Assembly: GCA_947053595.1 (NCBI GenBank)
Contig: CAMRSX010000002.1
Span: 1 to 64,000 of the forward strand
Direction of reading: 5' to 3'
From: an uncultured Clostridia bacterium
Lineage (GTDB): Bacteria > Bacillota > Clostridia > Christensenellales > UBA1242
Length of the DNA: 64,000 bases
How positions within the stretch are numbered: position 1 is the first letter of the stretch; each line of letters starts with the position of its first letter. The translations under genes were made by a program, and so were the position numbers. The notes under the pieces are model-generated. The model worked only from the letters and a program-made list of their open reading frames with translations. It made no database searches and had not been told where the DNA came from. Below, one piece after another: positions 40,422 to 49,801 of the stretch.

Positions 40422-42833
40422 ATGAAGATTTCTTATAATTGGCTGAAAGACTTTGTGGATTTGAAAGATTTGTCTGCGCAAGAAGTGGCAGAAAAACTGA
40501 CAACTTCTGGGTTTGAGGTTGAGGATGTCATCTGTCAAAATGAACACCTTCACGATGTTTATGTTGGAAAAATTGAAAAGATTGAAAAGCATCCGGAGGC
40601 TGACAGGCTGCAAGTTTGCAGTGTGGATGTTGGCTTTAAGAAAGTTCAAATCATCACTTCGGCAACAAATGTGTTTGAAGGGGCGCTTGTGCCGGTGTCT
40701 TTGGATGGTGCGGATTTGTGCAATGGCGTGCAAATCAAGCCAACAAATTTCCGCGGGGTGCCAAGTGACGGAATGTTTTGCTCTGGTGAAGAACTGGGCA
40801 TTGATGACAACTATTTTGAGGGCGCCGGCATCAACGGCATCCTAATTTTGCCGCAAGATTTTGTTGCTGGCGCCAAAATTGAGGATGCACTTTTGTTGAA
40901 CGATGTGATTTTTGACATCAATGTCACGCCAAATCGTCCAGACTGCAACAGTGTTGTGGGCATTGCGCGTGAAGTTTGTGCCATTTTTGACAAAACTTTT
41001 AAGGAATGCGATTTGTCATACAAAACAGTTGGCGGTGATGTGAACAAACACATTAAGGTGAGTGTGGAAACGCCAAACTGCCCAAGATATATGGCTGCTT
41101 TTGTCAAAAACATTAAACTGCAGCGCTCTCCACTTTGGCTTAGAAGCCGTTTGCATGCAGTTGGAATTAAGCCAATCAACAACATGGTGGACATCACAAA
41201 CTACATCTTGATGGAACAAGGTCAGCCAATGCACGCTTTTGATTATGCTTATTTACAAGGGCAACAAATTGTGGTTAGGCAGGCGGCAAAGGACGAGAAA
41301 ATTGCTGTTTTGAATGGCAACACATATGACTTAAGTGACGATGTTATGGTGATTGCAGATGCCAAAAAACCTGTTGTGATTGCTGGTGTGATTGGTGGTG
41401 TGAACTCTTGCATTTGCGAAACCACAACCGAGTCTGTGTTTGAGTGCGCGGTTTTTGACCTCAAGAGCGTGCGTCTTACAGCCCGAAAGTTTGGGCTTTC
41501 AACTGATTCTTCTGCGCGTTACAGCAAGGGTGTGAACATCAACATGCCAACCACCGCATTGAAGCGTGCGCTGCATTTGGTTGACGTGCTTGGCTGCGGA
41601 GAAATTGTGGATGGACTGGTGGATGTTTGCACGCAAAAGCTGGAGCAACGAAAAGAATTGAAAATTTCTTATCAAAATGTTTGCAAAATTTTGGGGATTG
41701 AAATTTCAAAAGACAAGATGGTGCAAATTTTAAGTGGGCTTGGCATTGAAACCGAGGTGTCGGGCGAAACTTTGCTTTGCAGACCTCCGTTTGTGCGTGA
41801 AGATTTGAAAAACGAAAACGACATCGCCGAAGAAGTTATCAGAATTTTTGGATATGACATTTATAACAATGTGGAAGGTGGGTTGTTTGAGAATGCTGCC
41901 ACAACAACGGGGCAATTTCATGCAAGGCTTCAAATGGAAAATTGCCTTAAGAACATTCTTGTGGACAGCGGATTTTATGAAACGCTTAACTATTCGCTTT
42001 ATTCGGCGTCTGCTTGCGACAAGTTGCTGCTTGCTCAAGGTGACGCGCGAAGAAATGTCATCAAAATTGCAAATCCAATCAGCGAGGATTTGTCCACGGC
42101 GCGCACAGTTATGGCGCACGCGCTTTTGCTGGATGTGGCATACAACTTGTCAGTTGGAAACAAAGACTTGAGATTTTTTGAGGTTGGAAGGATTTATCAA
42201 GCACAGAAATTGCCGCTTGAAAAATTGCCTGTTGAAAACAACCGATTGTCCGTTGCCGTTTGTGAAAGTGGCTTCGATTTCTTTCAGCTTAAGGGCGTGG
42301 TGGAAAATCTTCTGCTGGGCTTTGGGCTGACATATTCATTAAGGCGCAGCCAAGAGACTTATCTTCACAGCGGCGTGAGTGCGGATGTTGTTACGGAAGA
42401 CGGAAGGGTTGTTGGTTGGTTTGGAAAAGTTCATAAAGCCGTTCTTAAAAACTATGGCATCAGCCAAGATGTTTATTATGCCGAGTTGGACACTGACTTA
42501 TTGGCGGCGTTGCCAGAAAAACAATATTCCACAAAGGAAGTTTCAAAGTTTCCAACGGTGGAACGTGACCTTGCACTTGTTGTGGACGAGGCTGTCACAA
42601 ACGAGCAGCTTAGTGGGGCAATTAAGTCGGCTGCCGGCAAAATTTTCTATGATGTTAATTTGTTTGATGTATATCGCAGTGAGGCCTTGGGTGAGGGTAA
42701 GAAAAGTTTGGCATACAAAATTGTGTTTGCAAGCGATGACAAAACGCTGACGGGTGAAGAGATTTCTGCCGCAGTCAACAAAATTTTAAGAAGTTTGTCC
42801 TTCCGCTTTGGTGCAAAACTGAGAGAAATGTGA
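40422..42833 (+). CDS. pheT: Phenylalanyl-tRNA synthetase beta subunit
   Basis: 803 residues, full length. Domains in order: MKISYNWLKDFVDL start, EMAP-II-like tRNA-binding domain at about 40-150 (KHPEADRLQVCSVDVG), B3/B4 editing region, B5 domain, a class II-like catalytic fold (INNMVDITNYILMEQGQPMH; GLSTDSSARYSKGV) and the C-terminal anticodon-binding FDX-ACB domain (FPTVERDLALVVDE). Works with PheS as an alpha2-beta2 enzyme. AAGGAGAAAAAT precedes the ATG. Confidence 0.97.
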   Translation: MKISYNWLKDFVDLKDLSAQEVAEKLTTSGFEVEDVICQNEHLHDVYVGKIEKIEKHPEADRLQVCSVDVGFKKVQIITSATNVFEGALVPVSLDGADLCNGVQIKPTNFRGVPSDGMFCSGEELGIDDNYFEGAGINGILILPQDFVAGAKIEDALLLNDVIFDINVTPNRPDCNSVVGIAREVCAIFDKTFKECDLSYKTVGGDVNKHIKVSVETPNCPRYMAAFVKNIKLQRSPLWLRSRLHAVGIKPINNMVDITNYILMEQGQPMHAFDYAYLQGQQIVVRQAAKDEKIAVLNGNTYDLSDDVMVIADAKKPVVIAGVIGGVNSCICETTTESVFECAVFDLKSVRLTARKFGLSTDSSARYSKGVNINMPTTALKRALHLVDVLGCGEIVDGLVDVCTQKLEQRKELKISYQNVCKILGIEISKDKMVQILSGLGIETEVSGETLLCRPPFVREDLKNENDIAEEVIRIFGYDIYNNVEGGLFENAATTTGQFHARLQMENCLKNILVDSGFYETLNYSLYSASACDKLLLAQGDARRNVIKIANPISEDLSTARTVMAHALLLDVAYNLSVGNKDLRFFEVGRIYQAQKLPLEKLPVENNRLSVAVCESGFDFFQLKGVVENLLLGFGLTYSLRRSQETYLHSGVSADVVTEDGRVVGWFGKVHKAVLKNYGISQDVYYAELDTDLLAALPEKQYSTKEVSKFPTVERDLALVVDEAVTNEQLSGAIKSAAGKIFYDVNLFDVYRSEALGEGKKSLAYKIVFASDDKTLTGEEISAAVNKILRSLSFRFGAKLREM

Positions 42834-42860
42834 TGATGCAAGCTTGATGTGTTTTAATGT

Positions 42861-42920
42861 ATGTTGTGGTGTTATGCAATAAAAATCTTGCATAACACAC
42901 CATATATCGTGAAATTATAA
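42861..42920. repeat. Dispersed palindromic repeat A, copy 4
   Basis: ATGTTGTGGTGTTATGCA, a 12-base loop, then TTGCATAACACACCATAT. Lies between pheT and the cysteine desulfurase gene. Confidence 0.75.
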
Positions 42921-42998
42921 AGTTGCAGCAAAGTTGGCAAGGCGGCTTTTTGGAAATGTTTTTGGTGGCATGTTTAAAAATTTTTTGAGGTGAAAAAG

Positions 42999-44138
42999 GT
43001 GCAAAAAGAAGAGATGAATTTGATTTATCTTGACAACGCAGGCACAACGCAGATGTTTGAAGAGTGCGTTTTGGTGCACAGACAATTTGGTTGTGCAGAG
43101 TTTTTCAATCCGTCCGCACTTTCTTCGCGCTCGATGGCTGTTAGGAAGCAAATTTTGCAGGCGGAGGAATATGTCAAACAGCGTTTGGGTGCAAGGGATG
43201 GAAATGTGCTTTTCACAGGCTGCGCCACAGAAAGTAACAATTTGGCAATCATGGGCAGTGTCAGAGCGGGAAAGGCGGAATATGTGTTTTCTGAAGGAGA
43301 GCATCCGTCGGTTAACAACCTTGCAAAAAAGCTGCAGCTTGGCGGGGCTGTTGTGCATTTTGTTCCGTTGGGCAAAGATGGCTGCATTGACATGCAGAAG
43401 TTGGAGGAAGTGCTTTGTGAAAACACAAGGCTTGTCAGCATCATTCATGTCAGCAATGAAACGGGCGCGGTCAACAACCTTAAAAGCATTTCTGCGCTTA
43501 AGATGAAAAAGTGCCCAAAGGCAATTTTGCACATTGACGGCGTGCAGGCGTTTATGAAAATTCCGCTTTGCCTAAGGCAGACGGAGGTGGATTTATATTC
43601 CTTTAGCGGGCACAAATTTCACGCGCCAAAGGGCATTGCGGGGCTTTATGTCAGAAATAAAATGGCATTGAAGCCACTTTTGGAGGGTGGCGGCCAGCAA
43701 TATGGGTTGCGCTCGGGCACTGAAAATGTTTCTGGCATCATGCAAATGGTTGCGGCAATGCAGCTTATTGACGAAAAGGAAAATTTGGAGAAGGTGACGG
43801 CGTTGAGGCAGCAGTTTAAAGACAGCATAACTGCAAGCGGAATTGTTGTGAAGGATTTTGGCGGCTCGCCATACATCCTTAATCTGATTTTTTCGGGGGT
43901 TAAGGGTGAAACCATGCTTCATGCACTGGAAAACGAGGGCGTGATTGTGGGTTTGGGCAGTGCGTGCTCGGCAAAACTTGCGGGAAATCGTGTTTTGGAA
44001 AGCATTGGGCTGGCTTCAGCGGAGGTGATTTCAAGCGCGCGCATAAGCTTCAATGCCTATATGAGTGGCGATGAGGTTGTTGAGGCTGCAAAAATCATCT
44101 GCAAGGTGTATGAAGACATAAAGCAGCGGGTTTCTTAA
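42999..44138 (+). CDS. Cysteine desulfurase (IscS/NifS-like)
   Basis: PLP enzyme taking sulfur from cysteine as an enzyme persulfide. About 379 residues. Seen: YLDNAGTTQMFEE, GCATESNNLAIMG, IIHVSNETGAVN, the PLP lysine in SGHKFHAPKGIAG, LRSGTENV, and the catalytic Cys in GSACSAK. Start is uncertain: GTG 42999 has GAGGTG six bases upstream; ATG 43014 gives the usual short N-terminus but abuts its site. thiI follows after 80 bases, the known desulfurase-ThiI pairing for tRNA 4-thiouridine (and thiamine) sulfur transfer. Confidence 0.92.
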   Translation: MQKEEMNLIYLDNAGTTQMFEECVLVHRQFGCAEFFNPSALSSRSMAVRKQILQAEEYVKQRLGARDGNVLFTGCATESNNLAIMGSVRAGKAEYVFSEGEHPSVNNLAKKLQLGGAVVHFVPLGKDGCIDMQKLEEVLCENTRLVSIIHVSNETGAVNNLKSISALKMKKCPKAILHIDGVQAFMKIPLCLRQTEVDLYSFSGHKFHAPKGIAGLYVRNKMALKPLLEGGGQQYGLRSGTENVSGIMQMVAAMQLIDEKENLEKVTALRQQFKDSITASGIVVKDFGGSPYILNLIFSGVKGETMLHALENEGVIVGLGSACSAKLAGNRVLESIGLASAEVISSARISFNAYMSGDEVVEAAKIICKVYEDIKQRVS

Positions 44139-44218
44139 GGCAAAAACGGCAAAATGCACCTGTGCAAAAGGTTTTAAGGAACGTTTAAGAAAAACAGCAA
44201 AAAAGGTTTGAAAAATTT

Positions 44219-45382
44219 ATGAAAAAAGTTTTGTTATTGAAGTTTGGAGAGTTGTTTTTGAAAGGGCGAAATAGGCATGATTTCATCAATCAACTTAAAA
44301 CAAACATTGTGAAAAAGCTTGCGGCATTCAAATGTCGTTTGGAGGAAACTCAGGGCAGATTGGTTTTGAGTGGTTATGATGTGGAGTGTGAGGACGAAAT
44401 CATAAGCAAACTGCAAGAGGTGTTTGGGCTGATTGCAGTGGCGGATGCGCTGGAGTTTGAAACATCGCTTGAAAACATAAAGCAGCATGTTATGGAAATG
44501 GATTTTGAAGGGGTGAAAAGCTTTAAGGTGTCCAGCAAGAGGGCGGACAAAAGCTTTCCGCTCACTTCCATGCAGTTGGACGCGCAGCTTGGTGAAGCGC
44601 TGCTGGAAAATTGGCAAAATTTGAAGGTGAACTTATATTCTCCTGAAAAAATTGTTTATGTGGAGGTGCGCACAAACGGCAAAACATATTTGTATGACAA
44701 CCTTATCTCTTGTGCGGGCGGTTTGCCACTTGGCACTGCTGGCAAGGCGATGTTGCTGCTTTCGGGCGGCATAGACAGCCCAGTTGCCGGCTTTTTGATG
44801 TCTAAGCGCGGGCTGAAGTTGGAGGCTGTGCATTTTCATTCCTATCCATACACCAGTGTTCAGGCAAAAGAGAAGGTGATTGAACTTGCCAAGCAAATTT
44901 CAAAATATTGCGGCGAAATTAAATTGCACATTGTCTCTTTCACGGAAATTCAAGAGCGAATTCACAAAAATTGTGATGCGGAGTATATGATAACCATCAT
45001 GCGCAGAATCATGATGAGAATTGCCGAAAGGTTGTGCCAGCAAAACGAGTGCGGAGCCATTGTGACGGGTGAAAGCTTGGGGCAGGTGGCAAGCCAAACG
45101 ATGCAGAGCATGAATGTCACAAATGATGTTGTGTCGCTTCCTGTTTTTCGTCCTGTGATTGCATATGACAAAGAAGAAATCATGTTTGTTGCAAAGAAAA
45201 TTGGCACTTTTGAAACTTCCATCCTTCCTTATGAAGATTGCTGCACTGTCTTTCTGCCAAAAAATCCTGTCATCCGTCCAACAATAAAGCGCGCAGAATT
45301 GCTGGAGCAAAGCTTGAATGTGGACGCGCTTGTGCAACAGGCAATTTCCAATGAAGAGATTTTGATTGTTAACACCTATTGA
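44219..45382 (+). CDS. thiI: tRNA sulfurtransferase (4-thiouridine) ThiI
   Basis: 387 residues: NFLD plus THUMP domains at the N-terminus (LLKFGELFLKGRNRHDF; KVSSKRADKSFPLTS), then a PP-loop ATP-pyrophosphatase (MLLLSGGIDSPVAGFLM) with CGAIVTGESLGQVASQT and RPVIAYDKEEI. There is no C-terminal rhodanese domain, as usual in Bacillota; the partner desulfurase just upstream supplies sulfur. A C-C pair in YEDCCTVFLPKNP fits family members. Only AAGG about 12 bases before the ATG is available as a binding site. Confidence 0.95.
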   Translation: MKKVLLLKFGELFLKGRNRHDFINQLKTNIVKKLAAFKCRLEETQGRLVLSGYDVECEDEIISKLQEVFGLIAVADALEFETSLENIKQHVMEMDFEGVKSFKVSSKRADKSFPLTSMQLDAQLGEALLENWQNLKVNLYSPEKIVYVEVRTNGKTYLYDNLISCAGGLPLGTAGKAMLLLSGGIDSPVAGFLMSKRGLKLEAVHFHSYPYTSVQAKEKVIELAKQISKYCGEIKLHIVSFTEIQERIHKNCDAEYMITIMRRIMMRIAERLCQQNECGAIVTGESLGQVASQTMQSMNVTNDVVSLPVFRPVIAYDKEEIMFVAKKIGTFETSILPYEDCCTVFLPKNPVIRPTIKRAELLEQSLNVDALVQQAISNEEILIVNTY

Positions 45383-45501
45383 TTTGTTTGTTTTTAATAT
45401 TTTGTTGATATTATTTCGCTGTTAAAGCTTAAATTATTCTTTTGGCTTTGGCTGAAATTAAATGCTGCAAAAGTTAATGAAATGTAAATTGATTGAAATA
45501 A

Positions 45502-45537
45502 AAAAACTCAAGCCTTTTATTTGGTTTGAGTTTTTTC
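45502..45537 (-). terminator. Terminator of the minus-strand gene at 45517
   Basis: On the minus strand AAACTCAAACC ... GGCTTGAGTTTTTTT; the stem begins inside the last codons of the gene. Confidence 0.75.
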
Positions 45538-46050
45538 TTCTGTGTTTTCAGTTTCTTGTGTGTTTTCTTGGTTTTCTTTAACTGGCAATTGACAAACGGC
45601 TGTAAGCAATGCTCCTTCAGAGGTGAGAGAGCCCATCATTCCAAAAATTGCTCCCATTTTTTTCTTGTCCCAATCGCAATATTGTTTATAATAAGTTGTG
45701 TCTTTGCTTTTTAAAAGGCAGTCTACCGCAAACTTGATGGATGTTGAATATTTAATTTTGCTTTCATATTCTCTTTCTGCTTTGTGATATGCTTGTGAGG
45801 TTATGTTTTTGGCGTCATATTCAATTTTCAATTTGTCCAAATCTTCTTTGTCTTGGGCAAGTTCTTGCTGCATTTTGTTTTGAAAAACTGCAAATATTTC
45901 TGTGCTTTTGTATGCGTCACAAACTTCGTCAATTTTGTTGTCACAATGCACATAGCCCCAAATGGATGTTGCAAGGGCGGTGGCAGGCACTCCAAAAAGC
46001 AGGATGGTTCCAAGGGTGGATTTGAGAATTTCTTTTGTTTTTGCTTTCAT
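45517..46050 (-). CDS. Hypothetical exported or membrane-anchored protein
   Basis: 177 residues. One N-terminal hydrophobic segment (STLGTILLFGVPATALATSI) after a basic KAKTKEILK, a helical, charged middle (VFQNKMQQELAQDKEDLDKL), and a second weak hydrophobic stretch (MGAIFGMMGSLTSEGALLTA). The tail is Glu/Thr/Gln-rich. Four cysteines. No family recognised. ATG 46050 follows AAGGAAG on the coding strand; the longer frame to 46176 runs through a low-complexity A-rich stretch and is rejected. Confidence 0.6.
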   Translation of the reverse strand: MKAKTKEILKSTLGTILLFGVPATALATSIWGYVHCDNKIDEVCDAYKSTEIFAVFQNKMQQELAQDKEDLDKLKIEYDAKNITSQAYHKAEREYESKIKYSTSIKFAVDCLLKSKDTTYYKQYCDWDKKKMGAIFGMMGSLTSEGALLTAVCQLPVKENQENTQETENTEEKTQTK

Positions 46051-46222
46051 GTTTCTTCCTTTTTTTTCTTTTCGCTTTATTTTATCACAAAAGGTGGAAG
46101 GTGTCAAGGGGCGGGCTGTAAAAAAGTGGGATGGAGCAAGTTTTTCTTTTTTTTTCTTTTTTAAATTTAATTTCAAATCTTTTTATAGGGGCATTGTAAC
46201 ACAGGAGGGCAAGAAGATTTTT

Positions 46223-46272
46223 AAAATTTTTGACATAAAGACTTGTTAAGGCGGTGAGCGGGGCGATATAAT
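46223..46272 (+). promoter_or_regulatory. Conserved 17-base box plus promoter (copy 3) upstream of argR
   Basis: AAAATTTTTGACATAAA at 46223-46239, three bases, TTGTTA at 46243-46248, 18 bases, TATAAT at 46267-46272. Would give a long leader (about 230 bases) running through the ARG boxes to argR. Confidence 0.55.
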
Positions 46273-46362
46273 AAACACGCATAATACGGTTATGCATAAA
46301 AGCTTATATTTATAATTTTCAAATTTATAAACTTGCAAAAAGCCAAATTTTTATGAAAAATT

Positions 46363-46463
46363 GATGAATAAATATGCAAAAATCGCTTGCATTTTTATAA
46401 AATTTATTGTATAATTATCAAAATTGCATGAATAAACATGAATTTATATTTATGCAAAAATCG
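46363..46463 (+). promoter_or_regulatory. argR operator/promoter with four ARG boxes
   Basis: Matches to the Bacillus ARG box (CATGAATAAAAATKCAAK). They are GATGAATAAATATGCAAA at 46363-46380, a reverse-oriented CTTGCATTTTTATAAAATTT at 46386-46405, CATGAATAAACATGAA at 46428-46443, and TTTATATTTATGCAAAAA at 46443-46460. A promoter TTGCAT (46387-46392), 17 bases, TATAAT (46410-46415) lies among them, so ArgR should repress its own gene. In the gap 46051-46510 the rest is AT-rich, with a GCATAA-TACGG-TTATGC hairpin near 46280. Confidence 0.8.
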
Positions 46464-46510
46464 CCAGAGTGCCCTAAAATAGGCGCCTGTGGCGTTTAAG
46501 GAGAGGCAAA

Positions 46511-46963
46511 ATGGCAAGAAGCTCAAGACAGTCAAAAATTTTGGAACTTATTTCCACAAAAGAGATTGAAACGCAGGAAGAACTTGCAAAAGAACTTAAA
46601 AATGCAAATTTTGAAATCACTCAAGCAACAATCTCGCGCGACATCAAAGAGCTTGGGCTCACCAAAATTCAGGGCTCTTCGGGCAAATATAAATATGCCA
46701 TTTTGGGTGCAGAGCAGCAGGTTGTTTCCAACAAATATATAAACATCTTCAAAGAATGTGTCATTTCTGTGAAGTCGGCTCTCAACTTGGCTGTTGTGAA
46801 AACCATCAAAGGCATGGGGTCTGGCGTATGTTCGTTCATTGATAAACTGAATTTGTCAGAGCTTATGGGCGCAACCTATGGGGATGACACTGTGATGCTG
46901 ATTTTTCCTTCCACCACTTTTGCTGGCGAGGCTGTTTCCACATTGCAGCAGCTTTTGATTTAA
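46511..46963 (+). CDS. argR: Arginine repressor
   Basis: 150 residues, normal length. N-terminal winged helix (SSRQSKILELISTKEIETQE; ATISRDIKELGL), C-terminal arginine-binding hexamerisation domain with ATYGDDTVMLIF (usual GTIAGDDT). Senses arginine and controls arginine metabolism; the promoter carries its own boxes. AAGGAGAGGCAAA precedes the ATG. It stands before recN, a standard Firmicutes order. Confidence 0.95.
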   Translation: MARSSRQSKILELISTKEIETQEELAKELKNANFEITQATISRDIKELGLTKIQGSSGKYKYAILGAEQQVVSNKYINIFKECVISVKSALNLAVVKTIKGMGSGVCSFIDKLNLSELMGATYGDDTVMLIFPSTTFAGEAVSTLQQLLI

Positions 46964-46982
46964 AAAAACTTTTCATTTAATT

Positions 46983-47016
46983 AAAAACACTTTTCAAAAG
47001 AGAAGTGTTTTTTTTG
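46983..47016 (+). terminator. Terminator after argR
   Basis: AAAAACACTTTT-CAAAAG-AGAAGTGTTTTTTTT. Confidence 0.85.
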
Positions 47017-47026
47017 TTGAATTTTG

Positions 47027-47055
47027 TTGCAAGCAGCCAAAAAGTTTGTTACAAT
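47027..47055 (+). promoter_or_regulatory. recN promoter
   Basis: TTGCAA at 47027-47032, 17 bases, TACAAT at 47050-47055 with upstream TG. Confidence 0.65.
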
Positions 47056-47080
47056 ATAACAAGAGAACTTTGGAGGAAAA

Positions 47081-48739
47081 ATGCTTTCACAACTGACAAT
47101 TTCAAATGTGGCTTTAATCAAAAAGCAGACCATTGATTTTCAAGCGGGCTTCAACTGCATTTTGGGGCAGTCTGGCGCGGGCAAGAGCATCATCATTGAT
47201 GCGCTAAGTTTTTTGCTGGGCGCAAAGGCTGACAAAACGCTTCTCCGTTCTGGCGAAAGCTTGATGCGGGTGGACGGCGTTTTTTGTGACCTTTCCAGCG
47301 AAGCAAAAAGCATTTTGTGTGAGTGGGAAATTGAGTGTGAAGACGAGCTTGTGATTTCGCGCACGCTTTCTTTGGAAGGGAAGAGCAGTGTGAAGGTGAA
47401 TGGCTTTCCTGTCACTGCCAAGATGTTGCAAGCGCTGGCTGCGCATTTGGCAGATTTTTGCGGGCAGCATGACAGCGTTGGGCTTTTGAACGCTTCCACG
47501 CATCTTTCGCTTTTGGACAGATTTGTTGGGCAGCAGGCGGAGGCGCAGCGGTTTTTGGTGGACGCCGCTTTTGAAGAATTGGCAAAGGTTGAGCTGCAAA
47601 TTGCGTCGTTGGGCGGAGATGAGCAGAAGCGAGCGCGAGAGAAGGATTTGCTGGAGTTTCAGATTGACGAAATTGAAAAGGCTCAGCTTCAAGTTGGCGA
47701 GGAAAGAGAATTGAAAGAGCGCTTTGACTTCATTTCCAGCGCCGAGAGGATTTTTGAAGATGTGTCGGACGCGCTGTTAAAGTTGGAGGAGGGCTCTGAC
47801 AACGCCACAAGTTTGCTTTATGAGGCCAAGAATGGGCTTTCGGGCATTTCCAATTTTAAGGATGTTGAAGATTGCAGAAGCAGACTGGAAAGCTGTTATT
47901 ATGAAGTTAAGGACATTGCCGAAACTTTGGAGGCAATCAAGCAAAACACCGAGTTTGACCCGCTGGAGTTGGAGCGCATTGACGCGCGCCTCGATTTGAT
48001 TAAAACCCTCTCCAAAAAATATGGAAAAACAGTGGAGGACATTCTGGATTTTCAGGCGCAGTGTGCAAAAAGGCTGGAAGAGCTGGAAAACAGCCAAGAG
48101 CTTTTGGAGAAATTGCAAAAGCAGCAAAGCATTAAAGCTGCCGAACTGCAGCAGCAATGCGAAAAGCTCAGCGCCATAAGAAAGCAGGCGGCAGAGAATT
48201 TTGAGAAGAAGATTTGCGCCGAACTGGAAGATTTGGAAATGAAAGGCACGCACTTTAAGGTGGATTTTGCGCGCGGTGAATGCAGCAGAAATGGCTTTGA
48301 TGTTGTGAAGTTTATGTTCTCTGCCAACGTTGGGCAAGAGATTAGGGATTTGCACAAAACCGCATCTGGAGGTGAGCTTTCAAGGCTGCTGTTGGCGTTT
48401 AAGAATGTCATGCTGGGCAGAGAAATGGTGCAAACGGTGGTGTTTGACGAAATTGATGCTGGCATAAGCGGTCACACGGCAGGCAAGCTGGCAGAGAAAC
48501 TTGTCAACATTTCAAAATACACACAAATCATCTGCATAACGCACACGCCAGTTGTGGCAGCCAAGGCCAAAGCGTTTTTGCTGGTGGTGAAAAGTGTGGT
48601 GGATGCAGCAACGCAGTCCACGGTTTGCAGCCTAAATCATCAGCAGGCAGTTTTGGAAGTTGCAAGGCTGATTGATGGCGGCAAGGAGGCTTCTGACACA
48701 GCCATAAGCCATGCGCAGCAGCTTTTTGAGGCGAAATGA
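47081..48739 (+). CDS. recN: DNA repair protein RecN
   Basis: SMC-like ATPase acting in double-strand break repair. 552 residues. Walker A GQSGAGKSIIID near residue 30, a long coiled-coil middle (about 155-360), then signature ASGGELSRLLLAF and Walker B VVFDEIDAGISGHTAG with CITHTPVVAA after it. Starts MLSQLTISNVALIKKQ as usual. TGGAGGAAAA precedes the ATG. Follows argR with its own promoter. Confidence 0.96.
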   Translation: MLSQLTISNVALIKKQTIDFQAGFNCILGQSGAGKSIIIDALSFLLGAKADKTLLRSGESLMRVDGVFCDLSSEAKSILCEWEIECEDELVISRTLSLEGKSSVKVNGFPVTAKMLQALAAHLADFCGQHDSVGLLNASTHLSLLDRFVGQQAEAQRFLVDAAFEELAKVELQIASLGGDEQKRAREKDLLEFQIDEIEKAQLQVGEERELKERFDFISSAERIFEDVSDALLKLEEGSDNATSLLYEAKNGLSGISNFKDVEDCRSRLESCYYEVKDIAETLEAIKQNTEFDPLELERIDARLDLIKTLSKKYGKTVEDILDFQAQCAKRLEELENSQELLEKLQKQQSIKAAELQQQCEKLSAIRKQAAENFEKKICAELEDLEMKGTHFKVDFARGECSRNGFDVVKFMFSANVGQEIRDLHKTASGGELSRLLLAFKNVMLGREMVQTVVFDEIDAGISGHTAGKLAEKLVNISKYTQIICITHTPVVAAKAKAFLLVVKSVVDAATQSTVCSLNHQQAVLEVARLIDGGKEASDTAISHAQQLFEAK

Positions 48740-48899
48740 AACAAAACACCCAAAACCAACTAAAACAATTTGCAAAGCGGGCAAAGCTTACAAGGCTTGC
48801 AAAGCAAAAAATGCGCATAGGCGTGCTTTTTAAGTTTTGCAAAACAAATGTTAATAAACACAAAACAACCCTCATATAATGCTTGTGAGGGTTTTATTT

Positions 48900-49532
48900 A
48901 TGGTTGATTTTTTTGTTGATAATTTTTCAAGTTGTATGATTGTGGCGGTGATTTTGGTTGCAATGTGTCCAATGCTGGAAAGCAAGGCCTCCATTCCGCT
49001 GGCGCTTTCAGTTGCGCTTTGGGGAGAAGCCACGCTCAGTCCGGCGGCTGCCTTCTTTGTGTCTATGTTTGCAACCTTGCTTCCTGCAATGTTGGTGATT
49101 TTGCTGGCAAGATTTGTGAAAAACAGAACAAGCGGCTTTGTGCATGACAGGTTTTTAAGCAAGTTTCAAACAAAGCACGCTGCCAAACTTGCCAAACTGA
49201 ATTTGCAAAGTTCCACATTCAAAAAGTGTCTCATGCTTTCAACCTTTGTGGCAATTCCTCTTCCTCTGACAGGGGCATACACTGGCAGCATCATTGCAGG
49301 ATTGACAAAACTGAAACTTTGGCAATGCTTTGTGTCAATTTTTGTGGGTGAACTGATTTCTTGTGGTGTGGTGCTTTTGCTGTGCTTGCTGATGGCAAAT
49401 TCCGCACTTTATATATTCCTCATCTCTTTGGGCATGGTTGTGCTGTTTGTGCTTGTCAACCTTGTTATGGCGCTGTTTGGAAAGCTTAGAAATCGCAAAG
49501 CCAACAAAGAAATTGAAATCAAATGCCTGTAA
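48900..49532 (+). CDS. Small multidrug export-like (COG2426) membrane protein
   Basis: 210 residues with five or six membrane helices. Seen: MCPMLESKASIPLALSVALW and LSTFVAIPLPLTGAYTGSII, the hallmark blocks of the Sm_multidrug_ex/COG2426 family, whose transport activity is poorly established. ATG 48900 is taken because GAGGG lies eight bases before it; 48879 is an unsupported extension. A TATAAT at about 48875 is a likely -10. Confidence 0.8.
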   Translation: MVDFFVDNFSSCMIVAVILVAMCPMLESKASIPLALSVALWGEATLSPAAAFFVSMFATLLPAMLVILLARFVKNRTSGFVHDRFLSKFQTKHAAKLAKLNLQSSTFKKCLMLSTFVAIPLPLTGAYTGSIIAGLTKLKLWQCFVSIFVGELISCGVVLLLCLLMANSALYIFLISLGMVVLFVLVNLVMALFGKLRNRKANKEIEIKCL

Positions 49533-49604
49533 AAAAGATGTAAAACTTTCAAAAAAATTAGAGCGGCGCGGGCGACATTGTGTCTACGCGCCAAAAAAAA
49601 TTAA

Positions 49605-49668
49605 ATAAATAAAAAAAAGAAAAGAGACGATGATTTGTTCCTCACGAACTAATTCTTCTCTTTTCATT
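49605..49668 (-). terminator. Terminator of the PadR gene (minus strand)
   Basis: Outer stem AAAAGAGA/TCTCTTTT, inner stem TTAGTTC-GTGAG-GAAC, followed on the minus strand by TTTTCTTTTTTTTATTT. Confidence 0.65.
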
Positions 49669-49801
49669 TATTTAAGTTAAGAAACCATAAAACCATTCGC
49701 TTTTTTAGTTGCTTAACTTATTTATATCATGCGCGGTATTTTGTTTTTTATTCACAATTTTTTAACAATATTTTTAATATTTAATATTTAAGCTGCTTTT
49801 T

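Noticed and set aside
42900..42989. Earlier GTG start at 42990 for the cysteine desulfurase
   Set aside because: GTG 42990 overlaps the GAGGTG binding site; 42999 or 43014 fit better.
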